Shown here in pieces: positions 15,045 to 21,179 of a stretch of 25,525 nucleotides of DNA (its first letter is position 1; every line of letters starts with the position of its first letter). The DNA comes from an uncultured Pseudomonadota bacterium (GTDB taxonomy: Bacteria > Myxococcota_A > Polyangia > HGW-17): positions 1 to 25,525 of the forward strand of contig CALKWH010000223.1 in the NCBI GenBank assembly GCA_938004375.1, written 5' to 3'. Below the pieces are notes generated by a model that was not told the DNA's origin, made no database searches, and saw nothing but the letters and a program-made list of their open reading frames with translations. The translations under genes and the position numbers were made by a program.

Positions 15045-15410
15045 GGGGACAAGTCCGAACAACCGCCCCCACGAACGTCGCAACTCCACGCTCGGTCGCT
15101 GAAACTCGACCGACGCCTCGGCGATCTCGACCCATTGAACAGGCAACTCGACCCACGAATGGGCAAATGCGTCCCCTTGATCCGGCGCCGCCGCCACCGG
15201 TTTCTATCGATTTGTTCCCGGATGCAAATCCCCGCCCGCCGGTTTAGACAGATCGACCCACGAATACCGCTCCGGCCCCCACGACGGGTTCCCCCGTCCC
15301 CACGAACGCTCCAGCATTTCCAACGACCGCCTCCGCGTTTCCCTCGAACGCCGCAACCCACGTAACGAGAGTCGCTCCTCCGATGCGGCCACTTCCTCCG
15401 ATGATTCGTT
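15045..15410 (-). repeat. Degenerate 21-bp tandem array (heptad-coding on minus strand)
   Basis: A motif close to CGACCCACGAAT (plus strand) recurs in strict 21-base register. Exact copies at 15149 and 15254 are 105 bases apart, and degenerate copies can be placed about every 21 bases from around 15050 to 15390, roughly 16-17 units. On the minus strand the unit is near TTCGTGGGTCGAGTTGCC. One frame reads as seven-residue repeats such as VELRRSW, VELPVQW and EMLERSW, broken by a single TAG at 15204-15206. The array begins right after the beta-helix gene. No start site or signal supports an expressed protein. Confidence 0.7.
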
Positions 15411-15420
15411 CTGGTCATAC

Positions 15421-15448
15421 TTGACTATTTTCCCCACTGCCGTACATT
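15421..15448 (+). promoter_or_regulatory. Putative promoter upstream of the HNH gene
   Basis: TTGACT (15421-15426), a 16-base spacer and TACATT (15443-15448) match the pattern at 535 and 2912. Transcription would begin near 15455, leaving a leader of about 280 bases before the HNH start at 15735. That leader (15449-15734) holds no convincing gene. The frame entering the HNH gene stays open but has no usable ribosome-binding site. Confidence 0.45.
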
Positions 15449-15734
15449 CAATTATTCGTTGCCCACGCCCCTGTCGGAGGATGGACACGCCACAAATCCG
15501 GTACAGGAATGCCACGGGCATGTCGACGCGAGTGAAAGGATGAAGGTTATTGCATGTTGCACGGTGATGGTTACTGGATTTCCTCTGATGATCTCCAGCG
15601 CCATCGCATACGGACCCCAGCGGCGATTTCCGCTTCTTTGCGGTTCCGTCCAAACATTTGGTTCGGCAGGGAAAACTGTCCCGACTTCTGCTGGACTACC
15701 ACGAACAACGGGACATGTAAGTGGGAGGCGCAAT

Positions 15735-15956
15735 ATGGCAGACATTCGAGAAGAAGTGTTCAAGAGAGCAGGTGGCAAATGCGAGTGCAGAATGAAGGCG
15801 TGCATTCATCACACGGGACGGTGCAATGCGATGCTCAGGGGAGAGTGGGAAGTCCACCGTGTTACAGCAGGTGGGGCCTACACGTTGAGCAACGTGATCG
15901 CAATGTGCCAGACTTGCCATCGCAACACCCCCAGTTACGGGGTGGGTAAACGATAG
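15735..15956 (+). CDS. Very small HNH-type nuclease-like protein
   Basis: The product is only 73 residues and is nearly all HNH zinc-finger fold. It begins MADIREEVFKRAGGKCEC, the usual first helix and knuckle of HNH proteins. Cysteines 16, 18, 23 and 30 plus CQTCH (58-62) can bind zinc. His41 (WEVHR), Asn53 (TLSNV) and His62 supply an H-N-H set, and the ending NTPSYG is common in the family. The segment between His41 and the GG is shorter than usual, and the second residue of the common HH pair is Arg42, so catalysis is uncertain. The start is fixed by GGGAGG six bases upstream. Small HNH proteins occur in phages and mobile DNA; the target is unknown. Confidence 0.72.
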   Translation: MADIREEVFKRAGGKCECRMKACIHHTGRCNAMLRGEWEVHRVTAGGAYTLSNVIAMCQTCHRNTPSYGVGKR

Positions 15957-15968
15957 ACCGGGTGCCGA

Positions 15969-16038
15969 CGAGCGTGGACATCTGCGGTTCACCCGGCGGC
16001 CGCGCCGGGTGAACCGAGGGTCACTCTCGATGTTAGGC
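15969..16038 (+). repeat. Strong inverted repeat ending in GTTAGGC
   Basis: A perfect 13-bp stem (15985-15997 with 16004-16016, six-base loop) lies between the HNH stop and the next gene. Outside it, CGAG-c-GTG (15969-15976) can pair with CAC-t-CTCG (16022-16029). GTTAGGC (16032-16038) fits the integron attC core GTTRRRY, and the next gene starts 23 bases later. The matching RYYYAAC box on the left was not found, so attC is only a possibility. There is no T-run, so it is not a standard intrinsic terminator either. Confidence 0.6.
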
Positions 16039-16061
16039 GCTTTAAGGACGATCATCCCGCC

Positions 16062-16985
16062 ATGAAGGATTTTTTCGACAACCCCACATTACGTGCCCTG
16101 CGTTCTCTTGGTGAGTCGCCAGCAATGAAGGCGATACGTGCGCTCAAGGATTCGCCGGTTGCTCGATTAATGCGAGATTTGGATAACCCGCCAGCACTCC
16201 GCATCATGAAAGGTCTGGAGAATTCGCCCGCGACGAAAGCAATACGGGGGATCGACGACTCGTCCGTCATGAGAATTCTGCGTGATCTAGACGAATCTCC
16301 GGCTCTGAAAGCCATGCGAGGAATCGAAGAATCTCCTGCGTTCATGGCCATTCGTAGCCTTCAGGAATCCCCGGCAATCAAAGCCATCCAGACGCTTGAG
16401 CGTAGTCCGATTCTAGATGCGTTCTCGACAGTTGCAACGCGAATAACACACGGCCACGGGGCACTGGAATTTTCAGAGGCTTATGAATTACTAGTCGAAG
16501 AATACGAGGAGCAGGTTGCAAACCATGCTACCGAACCGTTGGACAGTTTGGCGGAATCGGTAAAGGACAGGGCCGCTCAAGCGCCATTAGGTCCTCTGAG
16601 TGCCGAATTCTATTTAAGTCTGTTCTTTGCGTTGTTCCTTTTCTATCTCTCGCAATTCTCGGCAGAGCAGTCCGAAGAGCGTCTGCTAAGAAGGCTCGAT
16701 GGAATGGAGCAAACCATCTCGACTCAGCTAAATGCACTAAATGCACTGAAGCAGGATATCCAAAGGAAGGTCTATTTGGTTGCCGATCGAGCGGTAAACC
16801 TCCGGACTGGCCCCGGGACAGATCATGATGTACTCGACGTGTTGTTAATGAATCAGAAGGTCGTGCAGATAGGATCGATCGGCGAGTGGGCGAACGTAGA
16901 ATATTTCGATTATGTCGCAAATGAACTTAAACGTGGGTGGGCTCATAGTCGCTACTTCGTAGTGGTTTCCAGTTTAGTTGACTAG
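16062..16985 (+). CDS. Membrane protein with ten 12-residue repeats, coiled coil and SH3 domain
   Basis: I do not recognise the family of this 307-residue protein, but the architecture is clear. Residues 7-126 are ten consecutive 12-residue repeats (consensus SPAxKAIRxLxE), probably a helical solenoid. An acidic helical region (about 134-170) follows. A single hydrophobic segment (about 183-199, YLSLFFALFLFYLSQF) should span the membrane. Behind it lies a coiled-coil stretch (about 202-237) and a bacterial SH3 domain (about 238-303; VNLRTGPGTDHDVLDVL, GEWANVEY, GWAHSRYF). SH3b domains usually bind cell-wall or protein ligands, so the N-terminal repeats would be cytoplasmic and the SH3 domain extracytoplasmic; the opposite orientation is possible. 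The ribosome-binding site is weak. The role is unknown. Confidence 0.8.
   Translation: MKDFFDNPTLRALRSLGESPAMKAIRALKDSPVARLMRDLDNPPALRIMKGLENSPATKAIRGIDDSSVMRILRDLDESPALKAMRGIEESPAFMAIRSLQESPAIKAIQTLERSPILDAFSTVATRITHGHGALEFSEAYELLVEEYEEQVANHATEPLDSLAESVKDRAAQAPLGPLSAEFYLSLFFALFLFYLSQFSAEQSEERLLRRLDGMEQTISTQLNALNALKQDIQRKVYLVADRAVNLRTGPGTDHDVLDVLLMNQKVVQIGSIGEWANVEYFDYVANELKRGWAHSRYFVVVSSLVD
16080..16439 (+). repeat. Ten 36-bp units encoding 12-residue repeats
   Basis: Each unit encodes a 12-residue block such as SPAMKAIRALKD, SPALKAMRGIEE or SPAIKAIQTLER. The protein pattern (Ser-Pro start, hydrophobic residues at fixed places, basic residues at positions 5 and 8) is kept while the DNA differs strongly between units. 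The array is therefore old and held by selection on the protein, not a fresh expansion. Confidence 0.85.
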
Positions 16986-17032
16986 GCACACCAGTCGCCC
17001 TGGTCACAGATGGAGAGACTTATGTGTCGTCA

Positions 17033-17060
17033 TTGACTTTGACAGAATCTCACCTAAACT
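17033..17060 (+). promoter_or_regulatory. Putative promoter for the Asn-linker lipoprotein
   Basis: TTGACT (17033-17038), a 16-base spacer and TAAACT (17055-17060) lie 38 bases before the start at 17099. A second TTGACA at 17039-17044 overlaps the spacer but is too close to this -10. Confidence 0.5.
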
Positions 17061-17098
17061 CCTTTCGTTGCGTTTCCCACTGCACTTGGAGGTATAAA

Positions 17099-17779
17099 AT
17101 GAAAAAACTGCTTTTCATCGCTGTGTTCTCTCTGGGGCTGTTCGGTTGCACTCCTGAACCAGCAAATACGAACAACACGAATAATTCGAATAACATGAAT
17201 AATGCAAACAATGTTAACAACGTTAACAATGCGAATAATACCAATAATGCGAGCAATATCAACAATGTAAATAACCTGAACAACATTAACAATGCCAATA
17301 ACACCAACAACGCGAACAACAATAATCAGTTGAAGATTTTCCAGAGCGGAACTCGAATCAAGATGAAGGTGGGGACGACCGCCGATGGTTCCAAGGAGTT
17401 TAAAAACTGGTATGATACACAATTAAACATTGATTGCTCGTTTACCTATGATGTAAATGGCACCTTACGTTGCTTGCCACGGAGTTATGCAAACCTGGCA
17501 TATAGTGACAGTAGTTGCACAATGCCAATTGCGCTGAGTTCATGCCCACTTTCCGCTGGAACATATTTTGTTGCTTATGACATGTCTGTAACTTGTTTGA
17601 ATTTTGGTCAATACGGCGCAAGAGGTTTTTTGGTGTCCTCGGCATCTAATGGACAATATTACTTATTGTCGAGTGGAAACTGTGGAGGACCATATAACAA
17701 CACGAGCGGATACCATTTGTACAACGCACAAGAAGTTGCCCCTTCTCAGTTCGCGGAGCAAATTATATCAATTGAGTAA
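17099..17779 (+). CDS. Lipoprotein with long (NNx)n linker
   Basis: The 226-residue protein begins MKKLLFIAVFSLGLFGC, a clear lipoprotein signal (Cys17). About 55 residues of asparagine pairs separated by one variable residue follow (NNT, NNM, NNA, NNV, NNI and so on), a flexible linker like the shorter one in the lipoprotein at 581. The C-terminal domain (about 78-226) begins with SGTRIKMKVGTTADGSKEF, has WYDTQLNIDCSF and TLRCLPR, and holds several cysteines. I recall this domain from surface proteins of myxobacteria (possibly Pfam DUF7481), but its function is not known. The start is set by GGAGG six bases upstream. Upstream in-frame codons would bury the signal peptide. Low GC compared with the other lipoproteins. 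Confidence 0.85.
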   Translation: MKKLLFIAVFSLGLFGCTPEPANTNNTNNSNNMNNANNVNNVNNANNTNNASNINNVNNLNNINNANNTNNANNNNQLKIFQSGTRIKMKVGTTADGSKEFKNWYDTQLNIDCSFTYDVNGTLRCLPRSYANLAYSDSSCTMPIALSSCPLSAGTYFVAYDMSVTCLNFGQYGARGFLVSSASNGQYYLLSSGNCGGPYNNTSGYHLYNAQEVAPSQFAEQIISIE

Positions 17780-18071
17780 GACTTCTGCGAACGATCGCTC
17801 CACGCCTCTGGCTTGAAGGGGCACAGTGCAGAGTGGCCAGTGTGATGGAAACTGAAGGCGTAGTAATCGCCATCGCGAAGTTGCCCATCGGGAATGGCAC
17901 TTTCGGTTGCCTGCGCGGAACACCTGGTTGCGATCACAACAGATGCCGGGACGTCCCCGTCTTGGTCGGGGCTAGAAAATGGCGATTGCAGGAAAAGCGC
18001 ATGCAGGGTACATTGATACGTTTTGAAGTACGGCTTGCCCGTTTGTTTTCCAGCAGGAGTGGAAGATTTAA
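17780..18071 (+). other. Intergenic region without a supported gene
   Basis: The frames here lack good start sites and recognisable protein character. A small hairpin (CCCCG and CGGGG around 17955-17972) is visible. No clear promoter for the following gene was found. Confidence 0.4.
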
Positions 18072-19310
18072 GTGACTGCGCCTACTGCAGAGAATGTGGA
18101 AAGCAAAGGCGTGGAGGGAACCACAGTTCAGGTGCCTAGTCAAACATCCGAGAAGAGCTATTTTCTCCATTGCGACGAGATTTCATGGGGACTGTATGAG
18201 TTTCCCCTCCAGATGTGCGATGTCTCGCCGAACCCCTATCGGCCGAGGCCGGTTGCTGAGTATGGTGGTGCACGCCCCGCACGGGAGGTCAAGGATCGCA
18301 TTCAAATCGAAGGTGCAATGATACGACTTCGTCCAGATAAGGACGGCCGCGCTGCCCCCGCAGGTGTCCCTGTTCAGTCATGGTTCCGATGTGGCGAAGC
18401 GGCAGCGCCGGTCATGCTATTCGAGGCTCTGCCAAGTTACTGGCTCAACCGTTTCCGGTACGTGGGCACTGCCCACGACATCCGAACTGACGTCACGTCA
18501 ACAATTGACATGGCCAGTTTTCATGAACGGCGCTTGCCTCACCGGGAACGGTTGGTGAATCATTCGACATCGCTCAAGCAGAAGTCGTGGTCACTCAAGT
18601 ACCATCGTGGCAACCTTCTCTCTGCCATTGAACGAGCAACGAGTTCACCCAACGATCTCCATGCTCTCACCATTGCTGGCGCAGAGTATGGAGCCATATC
18701 CCATTGTCTCTATTCCGTTCTTGAGGAACTGGCAGCGGTGCTCAGCCTCCTTCGGGTCATGCAGGGCCTTCCAGAAACGCCGAATTCGTTCCATAGACTC
18801 CACCTGAAAGCAGCCGAGCAAACCGAAGAACTCCGAAAACTCTTGGTCGATGCAGCTTGGTACGAATCTTTTCACGTCGAGCGCGCAAACTCTGCTCACT
18901 CGTTTGGAACCATACTAGGCCTCGCATCAGACACAACGGATCTGATGCTGTTTCAGCACCCTGATCCACGAATCTACACCGGGACGAAATGCACGCCAAC
19001 TACCGCTCGCGAGGCAGAGGTTCATGTCAACGAACTGCTCACCGGAGCGGATCTACTGATCGAAGGCATGTGTGCATATATGCTGACCTTGTTTCATCCG
19101 TGGGATGTCGTGAGTCTCTATCACGCGGAGCCGGGCGAATCATCTGAAGTGGAGCAAACGATTGTCTGGGTGAAGGAGGTCAGTTTCTCGCGAGACGCTC
19201 ATTACGGAATCCAGGCGTGGGCACTTCTCGACAAAGACGGAGTGATGCGAATTAGGACTGACGATCGTGGCGGCATTTCCAATCCGTTGACGCTCAATAA
19301 AATGGGCTAG
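18072..19310 (+). CDS. Unrecognised protein, possible HEPN-like domain
   Basis: The 412-residue product uses a GTG start behind GGAAG, with AGGAG slightly further upstream. There is no signal peptide or membrane segment, so it is probably cytoplasmic. The N-terminal 180 residues look mixed alpha/beta and match nothing I know. Residues about 185-330 are helix-rich. They include GAISHCLYSVLEELAAVL and, after a further helix, ERANSAHSFG, in which Arg271-x4-His276 fits the Rx4-6H active-site motif of HEPN RNases. HEPN domains occur in toxins and defence proteins, but this match rests on one short motif plus helical context. The C-terminal part (VKEVSFSRDAHYGIQAWALLDKDG) looks beta-rich. It ends the lower-GC segment and has no evident partner gene. 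Confidence 0.65.
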   Translation: MTAPTAENVESKGVEGTTVQVPSQTSEKSYFLHCDEISWGLYEFPLQMCDVSPNPYRPRPVAEYGGARPAREVKDRIQIEGAMIRLRPDKDGRAAPAGVPVQSWFRCGEAAAPVMLFEALPSYWLNRFRYVGTAHDIRTDVTSTIDMASFHERRLPHRERLVNHSTSLKQKSWSLKYHRGNLLSAIERATSSPNDLHALTIAGAEYGAISHCLYSVLEELAAVLSLLRVMQGLPETPNSFHRLHLKAAEQTEELRKLLVDAAWYESFHVERANSAHSFGTILGLASDTTDLMLFQHPDPRIYTGTKCTPTTAREAEVHVNELLTGADLLIEGMCAYMLTLFHPWDVVSLYHAEPGESSEVEQTIVWVKEVSFSRDAHYGIQAWALLDKDGVMRIRTDDRGGISNPLTLNKMG

Positions 19311-19366
19311 ATGGGGTGCAGGAAATGAGCTTCGTCAACGTAGCCAACCAAAGGAGTGCAGGCGAC

Positions 19367-19909
19367 ATGAACTTCCTTGATCTGGCGAAGAGTCGATGCA
19401 CGACCCGCGGCTTTCTCTCCGAGCCGCTGGCGGCGGATGATCTGGATTACGTGCTCCAGGCCGGCAGGGTGGCGCCCAGCGCGTGCAACCGGCAGCCCCA
19501 GCGCATTGTGGTGGTGCAGAGGCCCGAGAATCTCCGGAAGGTGGAGAAGGCCTACTCGACCTTCGGCGCGCCCTGCGTGCTGATCGTGTGCCAGGATCAG
19601 TCCGACCCGCTCGTGAGACCCTGGGATCAGAAAAGCTCCGGCGATCTGGACATCGGGATCGTGTGTGATCACATGATGTTGGCCGCCCGGGAGCGGAACC
19701 TGGGAAGCGTCATGGTGGGGCTCTTCGACCCGGACCTCATCCGCGCCGGTTTCGACATCCCCCGGGAGATTGTACCGACGGCGCTGATCCTGCTTGGGGT
19801 TCCGCGAGACGGGTTCCTGAGCCCGGACCGCCACGCGACCGAGCGGCGGCCCCTGGCGCAGACCGTCCGTTTTGAAACCTGTGCGGATCCGCCATGGACG
19901 GCGATCTGA
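19367..19909 (+). CDS. Nitroreductase-family FMN protein
   Basis: The 180-residue protein has the start typical of flavin nitroreductases: FLDLAKSRCTTRGFLSEPL, in which the R-x-TRGF region contacts the FMN phosphate, then VLQAGRVAPSACNRQPQR. The middle (DIGIVCDHMMLAARERNLGSVMVGLFDPD) and end (ALILLGVPRD) also match the fold. Such enzymes reduce nitro or quinone compounds using NAD(P)H as dimers; the natural substrate is unknown. The start is chosen at the ATG 10 bases after AAGGAG (19351-19356); an earlier in-frame start at 19316 is less likely. The gene marks the return to high GC. The DUF3795 gene follows after 21 bp, suggesting joint transcription. Confidence 0.85.
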   Translation: MNFLDLAKSRCTTRGFLSEPLAADDLDYVLQAGRVAPSACNRQPQRIVVVQRPENLRKVEKAYSTFGAPCVLIVCQDQSDPLVRPWDQKSSGDLDIGIVCDHMMLAARERNLGSVMVGLFDPDLIRAGFDIPREIVPTALILLGVPRDGFLSPDRHATERRPLAQTVRFETCADPPWTAI

Positions 19910-19930
19910 AAGGACGGGTGACGGAGACAG

Positions 19931-20371
19931 ATGCCCCTCAGGATCAAGCCCAGACAGAAGCTGGTACCCGGTGTACTGGCACCGGAACTGATCGCGCCGT
20001 GCGGCATGGACTGTGGCCTGTGCATGGCTTTCGTGCGAGACAAGAACGGGTGCCTCGGATGTCGCGCGGGAGACGAAGGCAAGGCCAGGTCATGCCTGGC
20101 GTGCTCGATCCGCAACTGTGAAGTGATCCGCTCGGGAGAGGCCGGCTTCTGCAGCGACGATTGTGGGAGATTCCCGTGCCCGCGGCTCAAACGGCTCGAT
20201 GCCCGGTATCGGCAGAAGTACCGGATGAGCATGCTCGAGAACCTGAGGGCGATCCAGGCCGAGGGGGTCGACGCGTTCGTCGCCTCTGAACGGACGCGCT
20301 GGGTGTGTCCGGCGTGCGGTGGTCTTCTTTGCGTGCACATCCCGGAGTGCGTCCATTGCGGTCATGTCTGA
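19931..20371 (+). CDS. DUF3795-family cysteine-rich protein
   Basis: The 146-residue product carries the DUF3795 cysteine pattern: APCGMDCGLCMAF, NGCLGCRAGD, CLACSIRNC, FCSDDCGRFPCPRLKRLD. It then has the helical segment YRQKYRMSMLENLRAI common to the family. An extra pair of CxxC motifs near the end (CPACGG and CVHCG) looks like a zinc ribbon. Metal binding is likely, but the family has no established function. The start is the ATG behind CGGAG, 21 bp after the nitroreductase stop. A redox link with the nitroreductase is conceivable from the spacing only. Confidence 0.82.
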   Translation: MPLRIKPRQKLVPGVLAPELIAPCGMDCGLCMAFVRDKNGCLGCRAGDEGKARSCLACSIRNCEVIRSGEAGFCSDDCGRFPCPRLKRLDARYRQKYRMSMLENLRAIQAEGVDAFVASERTRWVCPACGGLLCVHIPECVHCGHV

Positions 20372-20418
20372 CAGGTCCTGGTGGACCAGGGTGGGGCTCT
20401 ACGCACCGGCCTTCGGGC

Positions 20419-20838
20419 TCAAGATTCTCCCGGCGTGCCCGCCGGAGGCCGGTGGCACCGGGCATTTGTACGGGCCTCGTGGGAGGCGACGCAGCAGGCG
20501 CAATGCCCGTGCCGGATCATGCACATCCCGCCGAGGATGGTAAACAGCCCCCAGAACAGGGGCAGGTCCAGGATCTCCAACCAGGTGGGCGGGCGCTGCA
20601 GGAACGGCAGCCGCGTCGCTCCGTGGACCGTCGCCCAGACGCCCGCCACGAGGGCCGCGTGCCCCAGCCACAGGGTCAGCCCGCGGTGACGGGTCCAGCC
20701 GATCTTCCACCCCCACAGCATGAAGAAGGCGCCCACCGCCACCGTGAACGCCCGGATGGGCTCCTGCGTCAACGCCAGCTGGGTCAGGCCCAGGAGCAGG
20801 ACCGCGGAACCGACGAAAAAGGTGATCTTCGCTTTCAT
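20419..20838 (-). CDS. Small integral membrane protein
   Basis: The 139-residue protein has about four hydrophobic segments (about 4-23, 30-47, 55-72 and 89-108). The loop after the second segment is charged (KIGWTRHRG) and the tail after the fourth is cysteine-rich (CMIRHGHCACC). The start lies behind AAAGG and a putative minus-strand promoter is found further upstream. No family was recognised. It converges with the DUF3795 gene; the 47 bases between them hold a short hairpin (20377-20390) without a T-run. Confidence 0.65.
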   Translation of the reverse strand: MKAKITFFVGSAVLLLGLTQLALTQEPIRAFTVAVGAFFMLWGWKIGWTRHRGLTLWLGHAALVAGVWATVHGATRLPFLQRPPTWLEILDLPLFWGLFTILGGMCMIRHGHCACCVASHEARTNARCHRPPAGTPGES

Positions 20839-20939
20839 GGGGGCCTTTCAGTCGGTGAGGGACATCCTGGTGACGTACATGGGGGAAGCCTCGCTGCGTC
20901 GCCGGCCCGGCGATCGTGATTGGGCTCCGGCGCTTCGCG

Positions 20940-20968
20940 AGTATTGACGATGGCCCGTGCCCTGTCAA
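20940..20968 (-). promoter_or_regulatory. Putative promoter for the small membrane protein
   Basis: On the minus strand, TTGACA (plus 20963-20968) and AATACT (plus 20940-20945) are 17 bases apart. They lie about 100 bases before the start at 20838. Confidence 0.45.
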
Positions 20969-21091
20969 CGATGCCGCGAGCGATGTCGCGTGCGACAGGC
21001 GGGTGCGAGGCCGATCGAGGCGGCTGGAGGGTGATACGGCAGGCCTCCGGCCTTCAGCTTCATCCTTCGAGCCGCACTTTGGCGGTTCCCG

Positions 21092-21119
21092 TTGACAGTC
21101 ACCTTGGGCCTCGGATACC
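21092..21119 (+). promoter_or_regulatory. Putative promoter for the two-domain VOC gene
   Basis: A perfect TTGACA (21092-21097) is followed after 16 bases by GATACC (21114-21119), about 60 bases before the start at 21180. The -10 is weak. Confidence 0.4.
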
Positions 21120-21179
21120 CTGCGAATCTCACCTGTTCATCGAGACCGGCACTGATAGGACCGGGGGAAGGATGCGAAC

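Larger units (their letters stand above)
15400..19340 (+). other. Lower-GC segment, possible acquired island
   Basis: Base composition drops visibly, to about half GC with AT-rich stretches near 17160-17330, and rises again at the nitroreductase gene. All four supportable genes are on the plus strand and none is a housekeeping gene. No integrase, transposase, tRNA or flanking direct repeat was found, so the boundaries are approximate. The alternatives are a hypervariable locus native to the genome or a chimeric join during assembly. Confidence 0.5.
20839..21179. other. Divergent intergenic region
   Basis: No gene is supportable. It contains a minus-strand promoter candidate at 20940-20968, a plus-strand candidate at 21092-21119, and a small inverted repeat, AGGCC-tcc-GGCCT (21041-21053). 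Confidence 0.5.

Noticed and set aside
2933..15197. Long open frames on the minus strand, for example opposite the LRR, RCC1, methionine synthase and beta-helix genes
   Set aside because: GC-rich codon bias opens antisense frames. The products are low-complexity with no domains, and the plus-strand genes have signals, domains and ribosome-binding sites.
15045..15410. CRISPR array at the 21-bp repeats
   Set aside because: The units are contiguous and degenerate, without unique spacers of constant length or near-identical repeats, and there are no cas genes.
15459..15734. N-terminal extension of the HNH protein, including a hydrophobic stretch like a signal peptide
   Set aside because: No ribosome-binding site is present at the upstream starts, whereas the ATG at 15735 has GGGAGG at ideal spacing and begins exactly at the HNH fold.
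17050..17322. Minus-strand leucine/valine-rich frame resembling a membrane protein
   Set aside because: It is the antisense reading of the AAY-rich Asn linker.
17833..18075. Possible 80-residue gene before the HEPN-like protein
   Set aside because: There is no ribosome-binding site, no recognisable sequence, and it overlaps the start of a better-supported gene.
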